Source: Thermodesulfovibrionales bacterium
GTDB lineage: Bacteria > Nitrospirota > Thermodesulfovibrionia > Thermodesulfovibrionales > SM23-35
Reading direction: 5' to 3'
DNA length: 55,835 bases
NCBI GenBank assembly: GCA_031082155.1
Contig: JAVHLL010000017.1
Coordinates: forward strand, 1-55,835
Part shown: one piece after another, positions 44,048 to 51,905 of the stretch
Layout: every line of letters starts with the position of its first letter
How positions within the stretch are numbered: the stretch's first letter is position 1
Position numbers and translations under genes: made by a program
The notes under the pieces: generated by a model
What the model was told of the DNA's origin: nothing
The model's database searches: none
The model's input: only the letters and a program-made list of their open reading frames with translations

Positions 44048-44596
44048 ATGCCAAAGAAACAGAAAATCGCTTCGACAAAAATGAAAAAAACTATATCACC
44101 AAAGAAGAAGGCGATGACGAAGAAACCAATGACAAAGAAACCAATAACAAAGAAAACACCTGCGAAGAAGACACCCACAAAAAAAGTGGTTGCTTCTGTA
44201 AAAAAACCGAAAACCGGGAAAACCGTCAAACTCGCACCACGGGACAGGAAGATCCAGGAAATCAAGAAATACCTTATCGGACAGAAAAAGATTCTCCTCC
44301 TCGGAGCGCTGGAAGCCCGGAATGAACTCCCCGAACAGACCGTGTTTCCTGACCTTGGAGATCAGGCATCAGCCGAGATCGACAGAAATTTCATGCTAAA
44401 AATCAAGGGGAGAGAACGGAAACTCATCAAGAAAATCGAAGAAGCTGTCGAAAGAATCGATGAAGGCATTTTCGGCATCTGCGATAAATGCGGGGAGGAA
44501 ATAGATATCAGAAGGCTCGAAGCACGACCGGTTACGACCATGTGCATTGAGTGTAAAACCGTGCAGGAGGAAGAAGAAAAATTACGTGAAGGATAG
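44048..44596 (+). CDS. DksA/TraR-type zinc-finger protein with a lysine-rich N-terminal tail
   Basis: A 182-residue protein. Residues 1-62 are a Lys/Thr/Pro-rich tail with repeats like MTKKP and TPAKK, similar to histone H1 or bacterial Hc1 tails. Residues 66-180 form a DksA-like coiled coil and the four-Cys zinc finger: CDKC (145-148) and CIEC (166-169). DksA family proteins bind the RNA polymerase secondary channel. The coiled-coil tip has no DxxDxA signature that I can see, so it may not act like E. coli DksA. The tail probably binds DNA or RNA. Confidence 0.85.
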   Translation: MPKKQKIASTKMKKTISPKKKAMTKKPMTKKPITKKTPAKKTPTKKVVASVKKPKTGKTVKLAPRDRKIQEIKKYLIGQKKILLLGALEARNELPEQTVFPDLGDQASAEIDRNFMLKIKGRERKLIKKIEEAVERIDEGIFGICDKCGEEIDIRRLEARPVTTMCIECKTVQEEEEKLREG

Positions 44597-44607
44597 ACTT
44601 CCCGCTT

Positions 44608-45411
44608 CTACCCCTTGATTTTGAGGCCGTATCTGTCCCGCAGTGAATCTCCGAGCAGATTAAAACAGAGTGCGGTAAGTGCGATCATGAATCCCGGCGC
44701 AACCACCATCCATGGCGCAGAGGTCAGGTAAGCCCTGTGAGCACTGATCATGGATCCCCAGGTCGGCATGGGCGGCTGGGCACCGAGGCCTAAAAAACTT
44801 AATGACGCTTCAACCAGAATATAGCCTCCGATCTTCATGCCCATTACCACAAGCACAACAGGGATGCATTGGGGCATGAGATGTCTGTGTATGATTCTCC
44901 CTGTGCTGCATCCCATAGCTTTTGCCGCCTCAATATAATTCGCTTCTTTCAGGCTTAATACCTGTCCTCTGATGATTCGTGCAAAAGAAGCCCAACCCAC
45001 TGCAACAATAGCGATGACAACGGTGTATATCCCCGGAGGGAAAAGAACAGATATGGCAATCGCGAGAAGGAGCGTGGGAAATGAAAGGACCAGGTCTGCA
45101 AATGCCATCAGCAGCGCATCGACTTTTCCGCCGAAATACCCCGAACAGAGGCCGAACACAAGACCGATCATCGTCGATAAGAGTGCTGCGCTTACTGCGA
45201 TACTGATCGAGACCCTTCCTCCATAGAGGATTCTCGAAAGGATGTCCCTTCCCTTGGTATCGGTACCGAGGGGATGATCGAAACTGGGGGCTTCCTTGAT
45301 CCGGTCAAGGTTGATAGACCCGGGATTGCACCAGGGCATAAACGAAGCGGTAAACGACATAACCGCAATAAGGAGAATAATGAGAAGTGCAGCCTTACCT
45401 GTCCTGTTCAC
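44608..45411 (-). CDS. Peptide/nickel ABC transporter permease, DppC/OppC type
   Basis: Inner-membrane permease with about six helices and the EAA loop EAAKAMGCSTGRIIHRHLMP. HPLGTDTKGRDILSR near the N-terminus is a DppC hallmark. A GTG at 45411, inside the 3' end of oppB (17-bp overlap), gives 267 residues and is the best start; an upstream ATG lies in oppB out of context. It ends 11 bp from the convergent DksA-like gene. No ATP-binding subunit is nearby. Confidence 0.87.
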   Translation of the reverse strand: MNRTGKAALLIILLIAVMSFTASFMPWCNPGSINLDRIKEAPSFDHPLGTDTKGRDILSRILYGGRVSISIAVSAALLSTMIGLVFGLCSGYFGGKVDALLMAFADLVLSFPTLLLAIAISVLFPPGIYTVVIAIVAVGWASFARIIRGQVLSLKEANYIEAAKAMGCSTGRIIHRHLMPQCIPVVLVVMGMKIGGYILVEASLSFLGLGAQPPMPTWGSMISAHRAYLTSAPWMVVAPGFMIALTALCFNLLGDSLRDRYGLKIKG

Positions 45412-46327
45412 CGAATCGCACTCTTGGGTCGAGAGAATTATAGAGCATATCGACAACCATATTAATGGCCACAAAAACGAAGGTGCCGATAATCACACAC
45501 CCCATGATTACCGGATAATCCCGTTTGATAATCCCTTCCATAATGAACCTGCCGATTCCGTCCCATCCGAATATTGTTTCGGTAAGCACCGCTCCGTTTA
45601 AATAGCTGCCGAAATCGAGCCCGATAACGGTCACGATAGGGATAAGCGCATTTTTCAGAACATGTCCGGCCTGGATGCGGACTTCCCTGATGCCCATTGC
45701 CCTTGCCGTCTTTATAAAAGGCATGTCCAGTACCTCCAGCACTGTTGTTCTCGTTATTCTCGCGAGTGCACCAAGTGCAGGGAGAGAAAGCGTAAGGGCC
45801 GGAAGGACAAGGAAGCGGAGATCGCCGCTCCCTGACGGCGGGAACATCCTGAGTTCCAGGCTGAAAAAAAGCATGAGAAGCAGTCCGCTCCAGAAGACCG
45901 GTACGCTGAGCCCTGTAATCGACAATGCTGAGATGACTCTGTCCGTTACCGTGTCTTTCCGGTATGCGGAAATGAACCCAAATGCTGTTCCCAGCGGGAC
46001 CGCGATAAGCATTGCAGCGAGTGCCAGTTTCAGGGTATTCGGGAATTTCAGGAGAATATCGTGCAAGACTTCCCTGTTCGTATAATAAGACCTCCCAAAT
46101 TCACCACGGAGCAGGAGTGCGAGATACCCATAATATTGCTCCACGATATTTTTATCGGCGCCGATCTCCTTCCGGATTTTTTCGATGACCTCCGGCTGGG
46201 CCCTTTCTCCGACCATACTCAGCACAGGGTCCCCGGGCAGTGCCTTTGCAAGGCTGAATGTCAGAAGGGTGATTCCGAAAAGCAGGGGGATAAGGAGAAG
46301 CATCTTTCTAATCAGGTAGTCTTTTAT
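45395..46327 (-). CDS. Peptide/nickel ABC transporter permease, DppB/OppB type, with a probable ATA start
   Basis: Inner-membrane permease with six helices. GDPVLSMVGERAQPE follows the first helix, and the EAA-type loop TARAMGIREVRIQAGHVLKNA is present. The first ATG is at 46303, but family members begin about eight residues earlier with a (Y/F)(I/L)xR(R/K)-type segment. That segment, KDYLIRKM, is encoded just upstream and begins with ATA at 46327, six bases after GGAGG. I therefore give the ATA start, which makes 310 residues. The ATG form (302 residues) lacks a ribosome site. Confidence 0.82.
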   Translation of the reverse strand: MKDYLIRKMLLLIPLLFGITLLTFSLAKALPGDPVLSMVGERAQPEVIEKIRKEIGADKNIVEQYYGYLALLLRGEFGRSYYTNREVLHDILLKFPNTLKLALAAMLIAVPLGTAFGFISAYRKDTVTDRVISALSITGLSVPVFWSGLLLMLFFSLELRMFPPSGSGDLRFLVLPALTLSLPALGALARITRTTVLEVLDMPFIKTARAMGIREVRIQAGHVLKNALIPIVTVIGLDFGSYLNGAVLTETIFGWDGIGRFIMEGIIKRDYPVIMGCVIIGTFVFVAINMVVDMLYNSLDPRVRFGEQDR

Positions 46328-46392
46328 GGCCCCCCTCCCCGGTCTTTGACTTCTGTTTTCATGTCATGCATGAGTTTGTTTTTCATCATCAT
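46324..46392 (-). CDS. 22-codon leader ORF overlapping the oppB start
   Basis: Three successive ATG codons begin a short frame rich in Met and Lys that ends in DRGGGP. Its TAA stop overlaps the ATA start of oppB (ccATAAaa). This arrangement could couple initiation at the weak ATA to termination of the leader. No SD is obvious in front of it, and an imperfect AT-rich palindrome lies just upstream (about 46393-46411). It may not be translated. Confidence 0.35.
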   Translation of the reverse strand: MMMKNKLMHDMKTEVKDRGGGP

Positions 46393-46437
46393 ATAGGTTT
46401 TAAACCCTATACTCAATGAGCAAATGGCCTGATCATT

Positions 46438-46758
46438 TCATATCGGAGGAGCGATTGTCACTATCACCCTCATGTCACTTATTGCGAGAATGCCATGCGG
46501 TTCGCGGATATCCGAAATCAGGACATCACCGGTATTCGCCGGGAGTGTCAACCCGTCTTTCCCCAGGAATTCACCCTCCCCTTCAAGTACCATAATACTT
46601 AACTGTCCTTCTACCTCATGGGAATGAATACCCAACTCCTGTCCGCTCATGAAATTGAAGTTCAAGACCCTGAAATAGGGAGAATCATGAATCAGAAACT
46701 TCTGCATGCCTTTTTCGCTGAACCTGCCTTCTTTCAACACTTCAATCCGTTTTATCAT
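46438..46758 (-). CDS. Small cupin-domain protein
   Basis: A 106-residue single cupin. Metal-binding residues are visible in the first motif GIHSHEVEGQLSIM and in the second motif region around EPHGI. Ligand and function are unknown. It follows the unknown gene at 46879 by 120 bp on the same strand and precedes oppB. Confidence 0.8.
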   Translation of the reverse strand: MIKRIEVLKEGRFSEKGMQKFLIHDSPYFRVLNFNFMSGQELGIHSHEVEGQLSIMVLEGEGEFLGKDGLTLPANTGDVLISDIREPHGILAISDMRVIVTIAPPI

Positions 46759-46878
46759 GGCCGGGCTCCTTGTTATAAAATTTGTATTGTAGAAGTATAT
46801 AAAACAAAGGGGTAATTAACAATGAATAATCTACTGATTAATTGCCTGTCCTGTTCATAAATAGCCCTGTCACATTGA

Positions 46879-47412
46879 TTAAACTATTCCAAAATACTTC
46901 TTCATTTTCCCAAATATTATGGCATCATCTATCTCGGTATCTATGGAGTGTTCAATAGCTCCTTTGCTGACAAGGAAGTCAAATTCCTCATCGGTAGCAA
47001 TATGTCCATGAACTCCTAGCCGGGGATGAGACTCAAAGTATTCCTTTATCTCATATGGTTCAAAGTAGCTCTTGATTAAACCCGTAAATTTGATTAACAA
47101 GTCTGCAGCCTCAGCGATTCTTTCCTTTTCAGCCTCATAGGTTTCATCAAGATTCTCAACAAACTTGCGATTGCCATATATTCTTTCCCGTATAGGGTTA
47201 TAATCGGGGAACTTCCTTTCTTCATCAATATTTCTAATCCGCTTTCGGGAAAATTGTTGGGTATCAACGAGAGTATAGAACTTCTCACCGATCAGATAAC
47301 CCAAAGCCTTATCAATACCGAAACGGTCTTTTATCCCTTCGGCTGCTTCAACCCATTCCTGAAGTTGGTTCTCATTTGAAAATATATTGCCCATCGGGTA
47401 TTTAGTATACAT
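46879..47412 (-). CDS. Conserved-looking protein of unknown function
   Basis: A 177-residue acidic protein without signal peptide or membrane helix. It starts at 47412 (or the ATG at 47394) and has a helical N-terminal half and a C-terminal SHPRLGVHGHIATDEE segment with three His. I do not recognise it. It is AT-rich like the toxin-antitoxin genes opposite, and probably belongs to the same accessory insertion. Confidence 0.6.
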   Translation of the reverse strand: MYTKYPMGNIFSNENQLQEWVEAAEGIKDRFGIDKALGYLIGEKFYTLVDTQQFSRKRIRNIDEERKFPDYNPIRERIYGNRKFVENLDETYEAEKERIAEAADLLIKFTGLIKSYFEPYEIKEYFESHPRLGVHGHIATDEEFDFLVSKGAIEHSIDTEIDDAIIFGKMKKYFGIV

Positions 47413-47676
47413 TAAACTATTATTTTGCCTTGCATATTCCTGTCAGGATTAGCTACCTTCATCCATTGCACCCGAAAATTCCTGAAAGAACTTGATGTAT
47501 CCCTTGTTGCACCTGTATTAAGCCATTCAAATTCTTTATAATAGTAACCACTTATGCTAACAGCCTCTATGCGGGAATAGAAATATCGGTATTAGGATAA
47601 TTTCAAATACTGAAAGTTTAAATCAAATATTTGGTAACATATAGACAAAGAACTTAGAGGAACTGAAAGCGGGAAT

Positions 47677-48018
47677 ATGAAAAAACAACCACAAAGAGCA
47701 ATGGTGCTTTCACGTGAGAAAGTAATTTCAATTCTCAGGAAAGAACTGCCGTATCTGAAAGACAAATATGGTGTCAATAGGATATTTCTGTTCGGCTCTT
47801 TCGCAAAAGGACAGCCGGGGGAAAAGAGCGATATTGACATACTGGTTGATCTTAACAAACCGTTAGGGCTTGATTTTGTTACACTTGCAGACAGACTTGA
47901 AGAAGTATTGGGCAGAAAAGTTGATGTTGCGACTTACAACCACTATAAAAGGAGCTTTCAGCATCCCAGATACAAACACATAGCGAAAGACATCGAAAAG
48001 AGTCTGCTCCATGTCTAA
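47677..48018 (+). CDS. MNT-type nucleotidyltransferase antitoxin
   Basis: A 113-residue minimal nucleotidyltransferase. GSFAKGQPGEKSDIDILVD (about 40-58) holds the catalytic Gly-Ser and the Asp pair (52, 54), and a third Asp lies in KVDVATY near 88. In MNT-HEPN modules it AMPylates and inactivates the HEPN toxin. It overlaps the next gene by 8 bp. The start is the ATG at 47677. Confidence 0.9.
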   Translation: MKKQPQRAMVLSREKVISILRKELPYLKDKYGVNRIFLFGSFAKGQPGEKSDIDILVDLNKPLGLDFVTLADRLEEVLGRKVDVATYNHYKRSFQHPRYKHIAKDIEKSLLHV

Positions 48019-48370
48019 AAAACGGAGAGATAAAGATTTCCTCGGCGACATTAAAGAAGCAATTGACTTGATTGCTTCCTATACAAAAGGACTTCCCTAT
48101 AAAAAGTTTCTTAATGACAGAAAGACTCAGGATGCAGTTGTCCGTAATTTTGAGGTAATAGGAGAAGCTTCAAAAAATATTTCTGCGGGATTAAAAGCAA
48201 AATACCCTGAAATTCCATGGAAGAAGATATCGGGATTAAGAGACAAGCTTATACATTTCTATTTTGGCATTGATTATAAAATCGTATGGAATATAGCTAA
48301 GAAAGAATTGCCAATGATTGTAAAACAAATTAAAGATATTTTAGATAAAGAAGCGAGCAATAATCTTTAA
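48011..48370 (+). CDS. HEPN toxin of the MNT-HEPN module (HepT, DUF86-like)
   Basis: A 119-residue helical protein with the RNase motif Arg77-x4-His82-x-Tyr84 (RDKLIHFY). The Tyr of Rx4HxY is the residue AMPylated by MNT partners in known HepT-MntA systems. The 5' end overlaps the antitoxin gene. It ends 10 bp from the convergent oppA-like gene. Confidence 0.9.
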   Translation: MSKKRRDKDFLGDIKEAIDLIASYTKGLPYKKFLNDRKTQDAVVRNFEVIGEASKNISAGLKAKYPEIPWKKISGLRDKLIHFYFGIDYKIVWNIAKKELPMIVKQIKDILDKEASNNL

Positions 48371-48379
48371 TTTTCAAAT

Positions 48380-49939
48380 CTAAAACGATATCTCTGTTCC
48401 CTTATCCATGCTGTATATGGAATACATGGTGTAGTTCTTCACCCTGGGCTGTCGTATGGTAAAGTCCGTCCTGTGCCAGAGGAAAACCCATGGCGAATCG
48501 GCGACGATCAACTCCTCCGCCTTCTGATAGAGCGCATTCCTCTTTTTTTCATCCATTGTCAGACGGCCTTGTTCTATCAGCGCATCGACAACGGTGTTCG
48601 TATATCTCGTTCTGTTTCCTGCCGGGCCATGATTGGCGGAATGGAAGAGCGGGAACAGGAAATTCTCAGGGTCGGGATAATCAGCCCACCAGCTGAGGTA
48701 GAACATATCTGCTTCACCTCTGTTAATCGCTTCCTTATATGCGCTCCATTCAAGCTGTTTTATCTGCACGTTCATCCCGGCGGCCAAAAGATACGATTGT
48801 ACAACTTCCGCTATGTCCACAATTTCCTGGTCCGCCGTTATATAAAAATGTACCGTACTGTTCTGAAACCCCTCTCCGGCAATAATCTCTCTGGCTTTTT
48901 GCGGATCATACCGGTATGGTGACCGGAGAACCCATTTGCGCATAATATCCGGTACTGGTCCTTCCGCAAGCCTTCCGCGGTTCTCATAAATCGTGTTCAG
49001 AATCTTCTCCCTGTCGATTGCAGAGGCAACGGCTTTTCTTAGACGCGGATTATCAAAAGGAGGTCGTGAACAATTGAACCCAAGGTAATATGTGTTCAGT
49101 CCCTCGATGGACGCAATCCATTGACGTTTCGACGGATCACGGCTGTATCGTGCATATTCCGCTGCCGGTATGGTCAGGAGGTCAAGATTCCCGAGTTCAA
49201 ATTCACTTACTGCGGTAAGGTCTTCAGGTATAATCCGGTACAGAATACCGTGCATCTTTGCCGGCCTTTCGAAGTAATTGGTTCTCCTGTCGAGGCGTAT
49301 CTCCCTGTTCGGCTGCCATTCTTTCAGGAGAAACGGTCCTGTACCGACCGGATGGCTCGAAAAGTCAGGACCCCATTTCTCTATTTCTTCACGGGGCACC
49401 ACATATGCAGAGGTCATGGCCATAAGGTCCAGAAACGGCGAGAATGGTTTCTTCAGCCGGATCGCCAGGGTATGGCCATCAATCACCTGTATCCCTCTGA
49501 CCTCAACTACGCTACCCTTCATAAATTCTTCCGCACCGAGTATCTTTTCGAAGACCCAGGTGGCGGGGGATCGGTTCTCCGGATGCAGTATCCTTTCGAA
49601 GGAGTATTTAAAATCGCGGGCCGTTACTGTCCGTCCGTTCGAAAACTTTACCCCTTCTTTCAATTGAAACGTATAGTGCAGTCCGTCGGCAGATAGCGTC
49701 CAATTCTTGGCGATGTCAGGCTCTATGGTGAGGTCTTTCCCTATTTTAACCAGCCCATTAAACAGCTTTGCGGCAATCGACCCGCCGGTTACATCGACAA
49801 TGAAGGCAGGATCGAGGGTCGTCGGATTTGTATTCAACCTGTAATACACATATCCTTCGATCCGGTTTTGTGGAGAGCAGGCGGTCAAAAGGACAAGGAC
49901 ACACAGGACGACACACAGCCGATGAACTGAATTTTTCAT
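48380..49939 (-). CDS. Peptide ABC transporter substrate-binding lipoprotein (OppA/DppA family)
   Basis: A 519-residue SBP_bac_5 protein with a lipoprotein signal: the lipobox LLTAC with the anchoring Cys at 21 (start ATG 49939). Family blocks include PTTLDPAFIVDVTGG, FQLKEGVKFSNGRTVTARD and YLSWWADYPDPENF. It probably binds oligopeptides. It is separated from oppBC (46327-44608) by the accessory genes at 46.4-48.4 kb, on the same strand, so one operon may have been split. Confidence 0.9.
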   Translation of the reverse strand: MKNSVHRLCVVLCVLVLLTACSPQNRIEGYVYYRLNTNPTTLDPAFIVDVTGGSIAAKLFNGLVKIGKDLTIEPDIAKNWTLSADGLHYTFQLKEGVKFSNGRTVTARDFKYSFERILHPENRSPATWVFEKILGAEEFMKGSVVEVRGIQVIDGHTLAIRLKKPFSPFLDLMAMTSAYVVPREEIEKWGPDFSSHPVGTGPFLLKEWQPNREIRLDRRTNYFERPAKMHGILYRIIPEDLTAVSEFELGNLDLLTIPAAEYARYSRDPSKRQWIASIEGLNTYYLGFNCSRPPFDNPRLRKAVASAIDREKILNTIYENRGRLAEGPVPDIMRKWVLRSPYRYDPQKAREIIAGEGFQNSTVHFYITADQEIVDIAEVVQSYLLAAGMNVQIKQLEWSAYKEAINRGEADMFYLSWWADYPDPENFLFPLFHSANHGPAGNRTRYTNTVVDALIEQGRLTMDEKKRNALYQKAEELIVADSPWVFLWHRTDFTIRQPRVKNYTMYSIYSMDKGTEISF

Positions 49940-50053
49940 ATTCTTTGGAATTATCAAACTCGTTGAATCAGAACGCCCGACTTAAGCCGGGACCACAAAT
50001 GATCAGAAATACTCTATTCGCCGTGTTTCAAAAATAATACTACAGAAAAAGTA

Positions 50054-51175
50054 TTAGAACCTCAGGAATGCTCCGATATTGCCGGCTTCCTTGAGTTTTT
50101 TGTTTTTGTCAACGACTTCAACCAACGCTCCCTGTTCAACAGCCTTCTGGGCAATGAGATCGACGATATACTTGACCTTCTGCATTTTCCCCTTGCAATA
50201 AGGACATGAAGCAATATCATGAGAATTCAGATATCCGCACTGGCTGCAGGATTTCCCTGACAGCTTGAAGTCTTTCAGCATGACCAGTTTCATGATGCGG
50301 CCTTCCTGGAGTGCATTCAGCACGTCTTCGACGCCGAGCACGGCATTCTCATTCTTCAGCGCCTTGGCGACCATCTCATCAACGTCTTCCTCCTCCCTCT
50401 TTTCTTCAAATGACATGAGGATCGGCTCCGCCTTATCCAGAATATCCTTGCTCCTTGCTGACATGTCTGCCTGGAATGTGCCGATGACTTTATCAGCCAT
50501 GGATTGCGAGAGCATGGCCCTTACCTTTGTCAACGCCTCTTCGGAACCTCCGATTAGCAGCCTGCCGACATATTCACCGGAGAGAAACGAATCCAGCTTT
50601 TTCAGAACATCCTTCAGGTGCATGCTCACATGGTAATCGATATGCCGTTCATAGCTTTTCTCCGAAAGGGCGAACCATCCGCCTTTTTTATGCCTGGCGG
50701 GCACATTCTCACTGTGGACCTCGGCGTACTCTTCAATTTCTCCCAGGTGCACCAGGAATAACCGTGCTGAGTCCCTGCCGACGAGCAGAATGGCATACCT
50801 CTGGTAATTGTCAAGGACGCCGAACAGTGGTTTTATGTAAGGGATCTGATCAACAATGATTTCATTCCTGAGAGGAACTGACAGATGGAACTCTTTCCAG
50901 AATTTGCTCTCCTGAGAACTCAGGAGCGCAAGCCCCTTTTTGAAAATCCTTTTATTGGAGAGGAGATATGATTCAATCTTTTCGAGATCAGCGCTGATCC
51001 TTTTCAAGACCGGCTTCGAGAGTTGCTCGGTTGTCTGTTTCAGCATATTCTTTACATGAATACCATAATTATCCTTTACATTCGTTATGGGATTCACATT
51101 CAGATAGAGGCTCACAAAATAGGCGCCGTCACCCCGCATCTTCGCTATCTCTTTGAGTTCTTCCCTGTTAAGCAT
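50054..51175 (-). CDS. Bacterial eRF1-like protein (baeRF family) with a C-terminal zinc ribbon
   Basis: A 373-residue protein of the bacterial archaeo-eukaryotic release factor family. The N-domain is 1-115. The central domain has KKGGW (164-167) and YERHIDYH, at the place of the GGQ loop of release factors, and the LLIGGSEEAL segment near 215 is typical. A C-terminal zinc ribbon CSQC...CPYC (about 318-335) follows. Residues after GGW are FALSEKS, so the usual downstream Gln is absent. These proteins may hydrolyse peptidyl-tRNA on stalled or hibernating ribosomes. Confidence 0.78.
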   Translation of the reverse strand: MLNREELKEIAKMRGDGAYFVSLYLNVNPITNVKDNYGIHVKNMLKQTTEQLSKPVLKRISADLEKIESYLLSNKRIFKKGLALLSSQESKFWKEFHLSVPLRNEIIVDQIPYIKPLFGVLDNYQRYAILLVGRDSARLFLVHLGEIEEYAEVHSENVPARHKKGGWFALSEKSYERHIDYHVSMHLKDVLKKLDSFLSGEYVGRLLIGGSEEALTKVRAMLSQSMADKVIGTFQADMSARSKDILDKAEPILMSFEEKREEEDVDEMVAKALKNENAVLGVEDVLNALQEGRIMKLVMLKDFKLSGKSCSQCGYLNSHDIASCPYCKGKMQKVKYIVDLIAQKAVEQGALVEVVDKNKKLKEAGNIGAFLRF

Positions 51176-51242
51176 ATTCTCCTCCTTCTCTGGGTCTGAA
51201 TAGTTCGAAAAGCACCAGAAATTCGAATATTCTCTCTGTTTC

Positions 51243-51905
51243 CTATCGTTGAGATGCCTCTATAAACTTTCTGAAGAGGTGCACCGAAAGCACATTCCCC
51301 ATATCACGCTCAGGGTGCCATTGGACACCGACAAGAAATGGATAGTCTTCTCTGGAGAATGCCTCTGCGAGGGTATCGGGAGAAAAGACGAACGCGGACA
51401 GACCCTCCCCGATAGTTTTTACTCCCTGATGATGTGTACTGTTGACAGAAAACGTACCTTCTTCGAGAAACCTGTTTTCTGTGATCACAATTTCATGATA
51501 CCCTGTTTTATGATTAATTGCTACTTCAGTCTGAGATGCAAGATCCTGGAAGAGTTTACCGCCGAAAAAAACATTCAGCAGCTGCATGCCGTAACAGATG
51601 CCTAAAACAGGTTTGCGCAGTTCCATAACCCGATTGAGCAGTGAGAACTCAAAATCGCTCCTTTCCCTGGAGACAGGTTTCACCTGAGGGGACACAGGTT
51701 CGCCATAATACTCCGGGTCAAGATCATCCCCTCCCGGGATAAGCAGCCCATCGATAAGCGCAGCATAGTCTGATGCATTCTGGTCCGGTGGGAGGAATAC
51801 CGGAACTCCGCCGCTCTTTCGGATCGCAGCAGAATAGGAATGCTTCATCTTCACCTGTTCGCTTTCTTTGTCCATGGTAATACCGACAAGGGGTTTACCG
51901 CTCAT
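51243..51905 (-). CDS. Class I glutamine amidotransferase-like hydrolase (peptidase C26, PuuD-like)
   Basis: A 220-residue protein. The catalytic Cys104 is in GICYGMQ, and the His-Glu pair is in QWHPE near 198. LIPGGDDLDPEYYGE near 55-70 is a PuuD-family signature. Members hydrolyse gamma-glutamyl amides such as gamma-glutamyl-GABA. It overlaps the D-aminoacylase-like gene by 11 bp, so it may act on gamma-D-glutamyl peptides from the cell wall; that is inference. Confidence 0.85.
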   Translation of the reverse strand: MSGKPLVGITMDKESEQVKMKHSYSAAIRKSGGVPVFLPPDQNASDYAALIDGLLIPGGDDLDPEYYGEPVSPQVKPVSRERSDFEFSLLNRVMELRKPVLGICYGMQLLNVFFGGKLFQDLASQTEVAINHKTGYHEIVITENRFLEEGTFSVNSTHHQGVKTIGEGLSAFVFSPDTLAEAFSREDYPFLVGVQWHPERDMGNVLSVHLFRKFIEASQR

